The notes under the pieces are model-generated. The model did no database searches. It was not told the DNA's origin and saw nothing but the letters and a program-made list of their open reading frames with translations. 37,532 nt of DNA from an uncultured Roseobacter sp. (lineage in GTDB: Bacteria; Pseudomonadota; Alphaproteobacteria; Rhodobacterales; Rhodobacteraceae): contig NZ_CANLQB010000018.1 of NCBI RefSeq assembly GCF_947493125.1, positions 1-37,532 on the forward strand. The letters are read 5' to 3'. Numbering within the stretch: the stretch's first letter is position 1; the number at the start of each line of letters is the position of its first letter. The position numbers were made by a program, and so were the translations under genes. Positions 26,239-34,925 of this stretch are shown piece after piece.

Positions 26239-26742
26239 ATGACGAAATTCCTTTCGAGGGTTCTTGCTGCGGCGGTCTCCTTGATTTTGCTCGGCGGGCC
26301 GGTGCTGGCGCGCGATACCGGGCCTGTCACGAATCTTCCGCTGCCACGGTTCGTTTCCATGAAGGCCTCCGAAGGCAACGTGCGCCGCGGACCCTCGCTG
26401 ACGCACCGGATCGACTGGGTTTTCAAACACCGCGATATGCCTCTGCAGATCACCGCCGAGCATGGTCATTGGCGCCGGGTGCAGGACCGGGAGGGCCAAG
26501 GGGGCTGGATCCACTACTCCCTACTCTCTGGCGTGCGAACGGTGATTGTCGAGCAGAACATGCTTGAGTTGCGCATGCGCCCGAACCCGGAAGCGCCCGC
26601 AACCGCTGCGTTGGAAAATGGTGTCATCGCGCGCTTGGGTAAATGTGGCCCGGAATGGTGTCAGTTGAGATCTGGCGGCTTCAGAGGTTGGGCTCCCAAG
26701 GCCCGTTTGTGGGGCGTTACGCCCAACGAGATCAGAGACTGA
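26239..26742 (+). CDS. Exported SH3-like domain protein
   Basis: 167 residues from the ATG at 26239. A signal peptide is visible (MTKFLSRVLAAAVSLILLGG, cleavage near VLA-RD). Two bacterial SH3-like repeats follow: FVSMKASEGNVRRGPSL to GGWIHYSLL, and NMLELRMRPNPEAP to GGFRGWAPKARLWGV. This matches the SH3_4/DUF1058 type common in alphaproteobacteria, thought to act in the periplasm at the cell envelope; the exact role is unknown. Divergent from the reductase gene and followed 90 bases later by a quinone-oxidoreductase-like gene on the same strand. Longer starts back to 25957 would overlap the reductase and lack a leader sequence. Confidence 0.82.
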   Translation: MTKFLSRVLAAAVSLILLGGPVLARDTGPVTNLPLPRFVSMKASEGNVRRGPSLTHRIDWVFKHRDMPLQITAEHGHWRRVQDREGQGGWIHYSLLSGVRTVIVEQNMLELRMRPNPEAPATAALENGVIARLGKCGPEWCQLRSGGFRGWAPKARLWGVTPNEIRD

Positions 26743-26832
26743 TCCCCGCCAGGATCCAACCTCCAAGCTCCATTTGCAGGTCGGGTCCGAGCCTTTATGA
26801 GTTGTAGGAACAGATACAAGGTGGAGAGCGGT

Positions 26833-27825
26833 ATGCGACTGGTCAGCTATGATAGGTTCGGTCCTGCAGCGGAGGTCCTCGCCGTGAGAGATGCCCCGGC
26901 GCAGCGCCCGGGGCCGGGCGAAGTGTCAGTCGAACTGGCGTTTTCCGGGGTCAATCCCTCCGATGTAAAGGCGCGTGCCGGAGCGCGTCCAGGTGTCACC
27001 AAACCGCCATTCCCCTTGATTGTTCCGCACAGCGACGGGTCCGGCGTCATTTCTGCTGTCGGAGACGGTGTGGACTCCACGCGGGTCGGCCAGCGTGTCT
27101 GGATCTGGAACGGCCAATGGCAACGGCCGTTCGGCACCGCTGCCACGCATATCACACTCCCATCCGAGCAAGCTGTCCCGCTGCCGGACACGGCCAGCCT
27201 TGAAACCGGCGCAAGTCTTGGGATCCCCGGCCTTACCGCGGCCCATGTCGTATTCGGTGGCGGCGCGGTGCGCGGACAGACCATTCTGATCCACGGCGGC
27301 GCGGGAACGGTGGGCCACCTCGCCGTTCAACTGGCCAGGTGGGGCGGAGCGCGAGTGATCGCAACAGCCCGTGGGGCGGGCGCTGACCGATGTCGGGAGG
27401 CGGGCGCGGATGTGGTGCTTGACTATGCGGCGCCCGATCTTGCGGAGCAGATTATCGCTGTGACAGATGGGCGCGCGATATCCAGAATTGTTGAAGTGGA
27501 GTTCGGTCGGAACATCGAGACCAACGCGGCCGTGATTGCGCCCAACGGAACGATTGCGGCCTATGGCTCAGCGGCGCAGATGTCGCCTGTGCTGCCCTTT
27601 GGGCCCTTGCTGTTCAAGGCGGTGACCATCGACATTGTGCTCATATACCTGCTCAGCCCTCCTCAGCGTCAAGGCGCGATCAGCGCGCTTCACAAGGCCT
27701 TGACTGAGCAGGCTATCAGCTGTCCGGTGCAGTCGGTCTTTTCGCTGGCTGACACCGCTCTCGCACATGAGACTGTCGAACGTGGCGGACGGACCGGTGC
27801 AATCCTCGTCGATGTGACCTCCTAG
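26833..27825 (+). CDS. NADPH:quinone oxidoreductase-like medium-chain reductase
   Basis: 330 residues from the ATG at 26833 after GTGGAGAGCGG. The GroES-like N-terminal domain has ELAFSGVNPSDVKARAG. The nucleotide fold shows ILIHGGAGTVGHLAVQLARW, then ARGAGADRCREAGADVVLDY. No zinc-binding Cys/His set is present, which places it with the zinc-free QOR group that reduces quinones or activated alkenes with NADPH. It stands alone, followed by a likely terminator at 27924 and tRNA-Gln. Substrate not predictable. Confidence 0.88.
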   Translation: MRLVSYDRFGPAAEVLAVRDAPAQRPGPGEVSVELAFSGVNPSDVKARAGARPGVTKPPFPLIVPHSDGSGVISAVGDGVDSTRVGQRVWIWNGQWQRPFGTAATHITLPSEQAVPLPDTASLETGASLGIPGLTAAHVVFGGGAVRGQTILIHGGAGTVGHLAVQLARWGGARVIATARGAGADRCREAGADVVLDYAAPDLAEQIIAVTDGRAISRIVEVEFGRNIETNAAVIAPNGTIAAYGSAAQMSPVLPFGPLLFKAVTIDIVLIYLLSPPQRQGAISALHKALTEQAISCPVQSVFSLADTALAHETVERGGRTGAILVDVTS

Positions 27826-27923
27826 GCGCGGTACGCTGATTGACGGGCTGGAACGATGTCCGCGTCAGTTACGCTAAAGAGGGCTGTTGGTTGAAAACCG
27901 CTGGAAAAAGCTCTAGTTTTAAG

Positions 27924-27955
27924 CGAAAGCGATGTGTGACACAGCTTCGGTTTTT
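27924..27955 (+). terminator. Likely intrinsic terminator after the quinone-oxidoreductase gene
   Basis: CGAAAGC (27924-27930) pairs with GCTTCG (27944-27949) with one bulged A. An inner TGTG/CACA pairing with a TGA loop extends the stem. It is followed by GTTTTTC. It lies about 100 bases after the stop and about 55 bases before tRNA-Gln, where separation of the two transcripts would be expected. Confidence 0.55.
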
Positions 27956-27969
27956 CTGAAAATCGGGGC

Positions 27970-27997
27970 TTGCACAGGAGCCGAGAGCGGCTTATTC
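27970..27997 (+). promoter_or_regulatory. Possible promoter of tRNA-Gln
   Basis: TTGCAC at 27970-27975 and TTATTC at 27992-27997 are 16 bases apart and end 12 bases before the tRNA. This is good spacing for a sigma-70-type promoter, with an imperfect -10. A small hairpin AGCCG-AGAG-CGGCT (27979-27992) sits between the boxes. Confidence 0.4.
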
Positions 27998-28009
27998 AGC
28001 AGCCGTCGT

Positions 28010-28084
28010 TGGGATGTAGCCAAGTGGTAAGGCAACTGTTTTTGGTACAGTGTACCGTAGGTTCGAATCCTACCATCCCAGCCA
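28010..28084 (+). tRNA. tRNA-Gln (anticodon TTG)
   Basis: Acceptor arms TGGGATG (28010-28016) and CATCCCA (28074-28080) pair fully, followed by G and an encoded CCA. The anticodon stem ACTGT/ACAGT encloses the loop TTTTGGT with anticodon TTG. The T-arm contains GTTCGAATC. The DNA to its right is an eroded mobile region with recombinase debris, so this tRNA may once have been an integration site, although no second attachment copy was found. Confidence 0.97.
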
Positions 28085-28256
28085 CACACTTCATGGAATG
28101 CAGACAACGTGGCTGTCGCTCGAGGTAGTGGCAATATTTCAATGGGTTACCACTACGCCTGTTCAACGCAGACCGCTCTTGCCCGGCAAACAAAACCCGA
28201 TATCACCCAAGGTCTAGGATCCGCTTTTCGCGTTACGAGTATCCGCTGAGGTGTGC

Positions 28257-29084
28257 TCATAGAGTTACGGAGAAAACGCGCTGGACTTGCCAGTTGTCTG
28301 GCAAAGCATGTCGAACGCATCAGTCGGACGCAAGGCCAAGCGGTTGTTGGCTGTCGAGGACATCGTGGATGATGTCGGGGGCGAGGAAGGCCAGGTCGAT
28401 CAACTGGTAAACCTGCCATTCGTTGTGCCTTTAGAATTTGCAATCTCGGACAGTGTTCTGCCCGCCTTGATCTGCTCGAACCGGAGATGCGCCTTGGCGA
28501 TGGTCCGGATCAGGGTGTCGTCAGTGCTGTCGGATGCATCGGCAAGGACCAGCTTTATCTCCACGCCACGCTTCCCTCAACTGGAATGGCGCCCTGATGG
28601 TCTGCACCCCCTCGTTGATCTCGTCGGCGCCCACTTTGATCGTTGCAACGAGCTTAACGGGATCAATCGTGATGGTCAGCGCACCGGGGCTCAGATCGAT
28701 CCGTTCGACGAGATCGAGCATGTGACTGATATCCTTATCGGCACACAGCTTTTGCAAGATATTGCGATACGCCATTATATCTTCTGCGGAGCGGTTCGGA
28801 ACCGGCCTGCCAATGAAGATCATATCGTTGAGCCGCTCGCGCATCAAATGCGCAACCTTGATCTCCAGCTCCTGCGCAGGCAATCGCCAGCGATCAAGCT
28901 TCACATCGCCGCTCTTCCTGATCAGGCGGTGGGAGACATAGTACCGAAGCCGAACCCCTGTCTTCGTCTTGCTGTGCGACGGGGCCAGCCGATCACCAGT
29001 CTCATCAAAGAGCTTGCCGCAAAGCAGGGATCGCTGCTTCGCCGTCTTGCGGGCTCTGACCTTCGCTGCACCATTCTGCAGCAA
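28257..29084 (-). pseudogene. Large serine recombinase, C-terminal remnant
   Basis: On the minus strand the frame from 29084 reads SLLCGKLFDETGDRLAPSHS, then RLRYYVSHRLI and LVERIDLSPGALTITID. This is the recombinase and zinc-ribbon region plus tail of large serine recombinases. After a frameshift near 28540 come TIAKAHLRFEQIKAGRTLSE, and then in another frame QLIDLAFLAPDIIHDVLDS and HALPDNWQVQR, ending at a TGA at 28257. The ~300-residue catalytic N-terminus is absent. It is an inactive remnant of a phage or integrative element. Confidence 0.82.
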
Positions 29085-29144
29085 CTGCTAGCTCCGACCC
29101 CAACGGTCAGGATCAACGGTCGCATCATGACGCCCGTTAAAGGC

Positions 29145-29385
29145 CTATTCCTTGTGACGGATCCCAATCAGCACATCGTCTTCGTCCACCAGCAACGGGT
29201 TGGTGAATCCGAACGCGCGGATGCTGTCGGCGATCTGGCAGATCTGGAATTTGCTGTGCGTAAGCCCGTTGCGCGCATTGGCGGTCAGTTTGATTGGGTT
29301 TTCGGAAGTGACTTTGAGGTCTGGAATTCCTCGGTTCCGTTTTGGGTGTCTCCAAACGAAGCTGTCCGATCAAAGACCGAAAAGA
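29145..29385 (-). pseudogene. ParB/RepB-like N-terminal domain fragment
   Basis: A minus-strand frame ending at a TAG at 29145 reads IKLTANARNGLTHSKFQICQ, then IADSIRAFGFTNPLLVDEDD. This is the start of a ParB-type nuclease/CTPase domain, but it stops before the usual GHGR motif. No start codon is in frame; a shift near 29330 joins it to other sequence. ParB-like proteins of this kind often sit in phage and integrative elements next to large serine recombinases, which fits the neighbour. Confidence 0.75.
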
Positions 29386-29696
29386 CAATGTATCACTTGC
29401 TCAAAAGTCAATCTCCTTACTCGCAACGCGCCTGCGCAACGGCTTTTCGGAACGGCATGGCCATGTCAGCAGGTTTCGCTGGGCGATGGTCGACCGGCAG
29501 TACGCGGTGTAATGCCTCCGCCAGGATGCGACACACTTCCAAAGCCGGCCCGATTTTGCGGCCATTGTTACAGGGATCTGTTCTGAGTTTTGGCAAACTG
29601 CCAGTCACCCTGTCAAAATACGCCACAAAGGTTCGAGCCATATAGTTCGGAGCGGCGCCTGACTTATCAGAGGTTGTCGCAGCGGAAATCGAGCTT
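29386..29696. other. 311 bases without a recognised gene
   Basis: A 74-codon minus-strand frame (29417-29641, beginning MARTFVAYFDRVTG) crosses this stretch, but I recognise no family and see no convincing ribosome binding site. It lies among mobile-element debris and is probably further remnant sequence. Confidence 0.4.
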
Positions 29697-29966
29697 TCAA
29701 TTTCTCATAAAGAGACACGGAAGTTCGTCGACAATTTCATCTGGTGCGGCGACAAGCGGATCCATTGTTCTTCCGTGCAACTGTGTTTCCAAAAACATCG
29801 TCACGATATCGTCCAGCACCGGTTCTTGCGCGATCTGGGTGCAAACATCGTGAAGCTGTTTTCGGCTCGGAGCGACTTCCATGCTGGCAATGAAGTCGCC
29901 AATGCGTGCCCGCAGCTTCACGCCGAGTTTCATCGGCGGCCGATTGGGCTTGCCTAGGATTTTCAA
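29697..29966 (-). CDS. Small hypothetical protein
   Basis: 89 residues from a TTG at 29966 preceded by AAAGGA, or 78 from an ATG at 29933 without a ribosome binding site. Basic N-terminus, no membrane segment, no motif I recognise (KLRARIGDFIASMEVAPSRK near the start). It lies 18 bases after another small leftward frame and inside an eroded mobile region, so it may be a leftover phage or element gene, or not a gene at all. Confidence 0.35.
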   Translation of the reverse strand: MKILGKPNRPPMKLGVKLRARIGDFIASMEVAPSRKQLHDVCTQIAQEPVLDDIVTMFLETQLHGRTMDPLVAAPDEIVDELPCLFMRN

Positions 29967-29984
29967 CCGTCCTTTGGCCTCTTC

Positions 29985-30167
29985 TCAGAGGTTGATTTCT
30001 ACAAGAGCTATCGCCACTGCGTTTCCAAACACACGCAGAAGGTCGAGAAGCAATGCTATCCGCAAATCGTTAGGGATCATCTCGCCGAGCTCCGCCAAAA
30101 TACACTCTTCGGCGCTGTGACGCAGCTGCGCCTGCTCCAACGTCCATGCTGTTGTCTCCGGCGACAT
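29985..30167 (-). CDS. Small hypothetical protein
   Basis: 60 residues from the ATG at 30167; a longer frame to 30323 has no supporting signal. Helical, with a hydrophobic C-terminal stretch (LRIALLLDLLRVFGNAVAIA) that could be an amphipathic or membrane helix. No family recognised. Weak ribosome binding site. It would be the first of two small leftward genes. Confidence 0.3.
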   Translation of the reverse strand: MSPETTAWTLEQAQLRHSAEECILAELGEMIPNDLRIALLLDLLRVFGNAVAIALVEINL

Positions 30168-30571
30168 GGGCAGAAAGACGTGTTCGGTCAGTGTCGGAAC
30201 TGAAAGCGCAGAAGGAGTTATCATCACTAATGCCACGACAGATGGCGTGCAGGTCAACCGAATTGGACAATCGTCATTTCCTAGCCGCGTGTTTGGTACA
30301 ATGGCGCTTACGCCTAGCTGCATACACCAATCTCGAAAGCGGACTTTCGAGGCAGCTACCCCAAACAGAGACGATGCGGACGAACCGGACTTGTGCGTTT
30401 GCGGCTATTGCTCACGCAGCACACTATCGCTTCTGCGCATGACTGCCGCTGCGTTGCAGCTGAGGCGCCGGAGCGGTCGTTGGAACCCGCCACGAGATAC
30501 TAAACCAAAACCTCCCTTTCGCCGCGGCTGGTTTGAACGATCAAGACGCGTACAAACCCGTCACTCAATGG
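30168..30571. other. 404 bases without a supportable gene
   Basis: Lies between the small hypothetical frames and the end of the PDR/VanB-type reductase frame. Plus-strand frames across it (30146-30843) are shadows or junk with Cys/Arg-rich composition. No RNA gene, terminator or repeat was recognised. Composition and position fit the rest of the eroded element. Confidence 0.4.
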
Positions 30572-31672
30572 TTATCGGCGAACGCCGGCTTTACTGGGGT
30601 TGCTCGTTCCTATCGCACTACTGCCGGTATAGGGCTGAGAACAAGCGCAGCAGGATGCAAGGCGTTTGCCGATGTTCATCGACACTTCGGACATCCACCG
30701 CAACCGTTCAACTTGGAAGTCAAGCACCAGTTTTTCGCCTGCCGCACGGGATACGCAAATGCACATCGCGTTCCCCGACGTCCGCTGACCAGCGGATAGG
30801 AAACTGTCGCGGTTTTCCGGCGTGCCGCTCAGAAGATCCGTGACACAGGTGCCGCACACCCCCTGTTCACATGAGAAGGCCGCGTCGACCTCGTTGGTTT
30901 CGAGCACGTCGAGGATGGTTTCATCTGCGCCGACGTTCAGTGTAACATATCTGCGCGCCAACTCGACATCGAACGGCTTTGTGGGCGCGCCCGCTAGGGC
31001 CGGTTTGGCGGCGAAGCGTTCGAGGTTGATTGCGTCTTGTGGCCATTGCACCTGCGCAGCAGCCAAAGTGCGATCCATGAACGGACCGGGGCCACACATG
31101 TAGACCTTGCCGCCTGCCACTGGCCCAGCAAGAATATCGTCAAGGGCCCTACCTGTTCTCGCCACATCGAGCCCTTCATAAAAGGTGACCCTGTCCGCAA
31201 ATGAGCCCTGCGTCAGGCGCCCGCGAAATGCGGGGTATTCCGGCGCACGCGAAAAATGATGCAGTTCGAATGATTGGCCCAAAGCATGCAGCCGGTCTGC
31301 CATGGCAATGATGGGCGTGATCCCGATGCCTGCGGCCAGCAACAGACTGTGCGTAGCGGTCTCATCCGGCGAAAAATTGTTGCGCGGCGCGCCGATCTCA
31401 AGTCGGTCGCCCTCGTTCACGACGTGGTGGATCAGGTCGGACCCACCCCTCGACGGATCAACCTGCCGCACTGCGATCATGAGATGCCGCCGGTCTGTCG
31501 GATCGCCGCAGAGTGAACACTGCCGAATGATCCCCTCGCCGCAGTACACATCGATATGCGCACCGGGCGTGTAGGCTGGCAGTCTGAAGAGCCCCTTCTT
31601 GGCCAGCAGAAAGGACCTGATGCCGTACGCCTCCCGCGTAACTTTCTTGACCTCGACGTTGATCAGCACCAT
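30572..31672 (-). CDS. PDR/VanB-type FMN and [2Fe-2S] reductase with abnormal C-terminal tail
   Basis: 366 residues. FAD/FMN-binding and NAD-binding domains come first (YTPGAHIDVYCGEGIIRQCS, LLLAAGIGITPIIAMADRL, YMCGPGPFMD), then a plant-type ferredoxin domain with the cluster cysteines in CEQGVCGTC and a fourth in MCICVSRA. It passes electrons from NAD(P)H to an oxygenase. Relatives end at about 317 residues, near KLVLDL; here the frame continues from KLVLDF for 48 more residues unrelated to the family and rich in Ser/Cys, reaching the mobile debris. The natural stop was lost in a deletion or insertion. It starts within the last ten bases of the broken hydroxylase gene, which was probably its partner. 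Confidence 0.82.
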   Translation of the reverse strand: MVLINVEVKKVTREAYGIRSFLLAKKGLFRLPAYTPGAHIDVYCGEGIIRQCSLCGDPTDRRHLMIAVRQVDPSRGGSDLIHHVVNEGDRLEIGAPRNNFSPDETATHSLLLAAGIGITPIIAMADRLHALGQSFELHHFSRAPEYPAFRGRLTQGSFADRVTFYEGLDVARTGRALDDILAGPVAGGKVYMCGPGPFMDRTLAAAQVQWPQDAINLERFAAKPALAGAPTKPFDVELARRYVTLNVGADETILDVLETNEVDAAFSCEQGVCGTCVTDLLSGTPENRDSFLSAGQRTSGNAMCICVSRAAGEKLVLDFQVERLRWMSEVSMNIGKRLASCCACSQPYTGSSAIGTSNPSKAGVRR

Positions 31673-32759
31673 CGCGGCCTACCTGTGCACCGGTTGCAGT
31701 GTGTCAAGACCTTTACGCAGCCGCTCAAGCTCATTATGGCCATGAACACCCTGGTTTCAGCGTCGGGGAAGGACCCGCCCATAACCGCCGCACGGTCGCC
31801 TGGCAGCGCCTTTGCACGCTCGGCATGGAGCTCTTTGCGGATGCGGCCCACGTCGCCAAAGGCTCGTGCGTGGCGCGGTGGCGTGACAATGTCGCCGCTG
31901 AGGTCAGACATATAGGAGCTGCATTCAAAATATCGGTGGTGCAGCTGGTGATGAAAGGATCCCGCCTTCATCGCTTCGGTGTCGCGGAGGATCAGCTTGT
32001 CAAAGCCCGCGTGCGAATAGAGAGCCCCAAGGCTGAGAGGATACATATGAAAGATCACATGGATGGGGTACGAGGGCAGCACGAAGTGGATCAGGACGCC
32101 CGAGAGATATGGGAACCCTTCCACCGGGTGCATGGCTAGGCCGGACCATGGGCCGACGTTCACATTGCGGTGGTGCAGCGAATGCCAGAAGCGGAGGAGA
32201 AAGAAGAAGAAGAGCACGAACCATATGGGCGACTGGCCGATGCCCTGCATCGTCGGCACCCAGCCGTTCGCGGCCACGTGGAAATAGAGGAGGGTCCAGA
32301 GCCTCCAGAACACGACCGATGAGGCGAGGCTCCAGAAAGTGTTGCCCCAGACCTGCTAGCCAAAGGTGAAACGGTCGGATTTCGCCATCGGGCGTATGTC
32401 GAATTTCGACAGCGTCTGCTGACAGGCAAAGACATAGAGGTAGAGATGCAGCGCGGTCCCCAAAAGGATTGCCGAACCGAAATTGATCGCGGCGATCTGC
32501 AGCATCAGCCCGCGTCGAGCGTTTACATCACCGACATCGCGGGCAGCAAAAAGGCCACCGTGATCACCGCCAGAGTGATGTGGCTCAGCGATGGGGCCAA
32601 TTTGAACCAGGTGCCGATCAGCCAGGTCAGAGCCGCCTTGGGACGCGGCGGAATGTCAGAAACCGGCGACATGGCGACGGGCAGCTGTGGGTGAAAATTT
32701 CATGTGTGGGATGCGCCTGCGGGCACCTCAATATCCGCGTTCGTGTCTATCTTGGCCAT
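31663..32759 (-). pseudogene. Broken fatty acid hydroxylase/sterol desaturase-like membrane di-iron protein
   Basis: Starts at an ATG at 32759 with GAGGAGGG upstream. A TGA at 32700-32702, a frameshift near a TAA at 32523-32525 and a TAG at 32356-32358 interrupt it. Joined, the pieces give a membrane protein with several hydrophobic segments (LSHITLAVITVAFLLPA, FGSAILLGTALHLYLYVF) and His clusters HSLHHRN and HHQLHHRYFECSSY of the membrane di-iron hydroxylase family. Its stop overlaps the start of the PDR-type reductase, so the pair probably formed a hydroxylase system. Three lesions make it inactive unless the sequence is wrong. Confidence 0.8.
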
Positions 32760-32784
32760 CTGCAACCCTCCTCGCGCTGCTGCT

Positions 32785-33132
32785 TCAGACCGAGACGATC
32801 ACGCAGTGTCTCCGGATGTAGCTCTCGACGTGCCAGACCGGCTGTAACCCATTCTCCATGACAAAGGCATCGCCCGCTCTGACAGTGCGCGACGCGCCAT
32901 CCTCTGTCTCGATCCGCGCTTCGCCTTCAAGGATGTGGCAAAACTCGATCTGATCAGTCATGGGCCCACGAAAGACGCCCGCTGTGCTGTCCCACATGCC
33001 GGATTTGAATGCGCAATTGGCCCCCACCAAATGGCTCCAGACGTTTTGCTCTGGGGCACCGTCGATAATGTCCCCCTCGAACTCCTTTTTGAAAGGCTTT
33101 GCGTCGAGCTCGGCAAAGTTGACGAATTGCAT
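32785..33132 (-). CDS. Small cupin-domain protein
   Basis: 115 residues from the ATG at 33132. A single cupin barrel of the EutQ/ureidoglycine-type (cupin_3) group: FCHILEGEARIETEDG, then VRAGDAFVMENGLQPVWHV. Usually such small cupins modify or bind a metabolite; substrate unknown. The frame is continuous with the tail of a decayed FAD oxidase gene upstream, so a longer fusion frame to 33285 exists, but the cupin itself starts with MQFVNFAELDA. It lies 25 bases before the broken hydroxylase gene, as part of the same former operon. Confidence 0.72.
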   Translation of the reverse strand: MQFVNFAELDAKPFKKEFEGDIIDGAPEQNVWSHLVGANCAFKSGMWDSTAGVFRGPMTDQIEFCHILEGEARIETEDGASRTVRAGDAFVMENGLQPVWHVESYIRRHCVIVSV

Positions 33133-33641
33133 ATCAGGTCTCTTTCTTGAGGCGGCAGAGGTCATGCGGTCCCAGACCACGTTGGCGCGATCCTTCAGGG
33201 ACATGGACGGGGCCATCAAGGGCGCCAACCGGCGGGACACCTCGTGAAACGGGATGGATTTGATCGTGGACACCGGGAACGGCAAATCGTCGTTGTGCCC
33301 CCCAAAACCTTGCGCGCGAGACTGCGGCCGATGACGGAGGTCATCGCAATGCCACGCCCGCTGAACCCCACACCTGCCAGAACACCGGGGGCGGGTTCAT
33401 GCATGCGGGGCATCATGTCCTGCGTGACCCCGATACGGCCCGCCCAGGTGCATTCAATCTCAATGCCCTTGAGCTGCGGCAACACCGTATGCAACCCGTT
33501 CAAGAGACGCCCGACACCGCCCAACGTGCGGGCGCTGTCATTGCTGCTGACGCAGCCAAAGATCAGCCGGTTGCCTGCATCATAGCGCGCATAAAAGATC
33601 ACCCACCCGCGCCGGAAGCCGTCGTCCCAAACGCCAGTCAT
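33133..33641 (-). pseudogene. C-terminal remnant of an FAD-dependent amine/amino-acid oxidase (DAO family)
   Basis: The first frame reads [17 protein letters not shown], then [20 protein letters not shown] and [20 protein letters not shown], the substrate/FAD-binding end of DAO-type oxidases. At a run of six Gs (about 33298-33303, minus strand) the similarity moves to the frame [20 protein letters not shown], then RRLAPLMAPSMSL, so one G seems lost. The N-terminal ~300 residues with the FAD-binding motif are missing beyond 33641. Upstream to 33920 there is no gene I can support. Confidence 0.8.
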
Positions 33642-33920
33642 GCACTAACAATCAAACTGGACCACTTGGGTGGGGCCGATCATCTCAACCACTTGCAATA
33701 TAATGTCTACGACCACGCTATAGACAGTCTTGACGGCCCTGGTGAGGAATGCAATGTCCGGTTGAAATCTGACACTCAATGCCAGCTCGCGTCGCAAAAT
33801 GACTGCAGAGCACCTTGGCAGCGGCGCGCGCGCCAACCCTGCCAATCCTTCCGCAGACCAAGGTCTTTGCCCCGCAAGGCAGACCGGATCGACAAACGCC
33901 AACCAGAGGACAAGACTTCA

Positions 33921-34922
33921 ATGAAAGTCGTCGTATTCAGCACGAAACCCTTTGACAAAAGCTACATCGCGCAAGCGAACAACGGCACACATGAACTCAC
34001 GTTTCTGGACATGCGGCTGTCTGCGGAAACGGCACCACTGGCGGACGGTTTCGATGTTGTCTGCGCATTCGTGAACGATGACTTGAACAGGGAGACGATT
34101 GCGCAACTTGCAAAGGCCGGCGTCCGGATGATTGCGCTGCGCTCCGCCGGGTTCAACCATGTGGATCTGGCCGCGGCGGCTAAGGCCGGCCTCGTCGTCG
34201 CACGTGTTCCCGCCTATTCCCCGCATGCCGTTGCTGAACACACCATCGCTTTGATCCTGACCCTGAACCGCAAGATGCATCGGGCGTACAACCGCGTCCG
34301 GGAGGGGAACTTTGCGCTTGATGGTCTTCTTGGTTTCGATCTTCACGGCAAGACGATCGGCATTGTCGGCACGGGCAAGATCGGAGAGCTCGTAGCGCAG
34401 ATCCTCGATGGCTTCGGCTGTGCCTTGCTGGCCTACGACCCGGTTGAAAATCCAAACTGCACAGCCTTGGGTCTGCGCTACGTCGACCTCGACACTCTTT
34501 TCCGGCAAAGCGATGTCATCACCCTACAATGCCCACTCATGCCGCAAACGCATCACTTGATTGATGCGGAGGCCATCGGAAAGATGAAACAGGGTGTCAT
34601 GCTGATCAACACCAGCCGAGGTGCCGTGGTGGACACCTCCGCCCTGATCGCCGGGCTCAAGACCGGACAGATCGGCAGCGTCGGGCTGGATGTCTATGAG
34701 GAGGAAGCAGACCTGTTCTTCAAGGATCTCTCCCAGACCTTCATTCCCGACGATGTCTTCGCGCGGCTCCTGACCTTTCCCAATGTCCTGATCACGGGCC
34801 ATCAGGCATTTTTTACCCATGAAGCCGTCACAGCCATAGCGGAAACGACAATCGCCAATATTTCGGCTTTCGAACGCGATGGCGCACCGATCCACCCGGT
34901 TCCGACGGCCGCGGGCGACTGA
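33921..34922 (+). CDS. ldhA: D-lactate dehydrogenase (NAD-dependent, fermentative type)
   Basis: 333 residues from the ATG at 33921 (AGAGGACAAG upstream). It closely follows E. coli LdhA along its length: [51 protein letters not shown], cofactor motif [35 protein letters not shown] and the catalytic His in [12 protein letters not shown]. It interconverts pyruvate and D-lactate in the cytoplasm. A lactate-permease-type gene begins four bases after its stop, so the two formed a lactate uptake/production unit. Confidence 0.92.
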   Translation: MKVVVFSTKPFDKSYIAQANNGTHELTFLDMRLSAETAPLADGFDVVCAFVNDDLNRETIAQLAKAGVRMIALRSAGFNHVDLAAAAKAGLVVARVPAYSPHAVAEHTIALILTLNRKMHRAYNRVREGNFALDGLLGFDLHGKTIGIVGTGKIGELVAQILDGFGCALLAYDPVENPNCTALGLRYVDLDTLFRQSDVITLQCPLMPQTHHLIDAEAIGKMKQGVMLINTSRGAVVDTSALIAGLKTGQIGSVGLDVYEEEADLFFKDLSQTFIPDDVFARLLTFPNVLITGHQAFFTHEAVTAIAETTIANISAFERDGAPIHPVPTAAGD

Positions 34923-34925
34923 CCG

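Noticed and set aside
28287-29645. 452-codon plus-strand open frame
   Set aside because: Antisense to recognisable serine recombinase and ParB pieces; no domain of its own.
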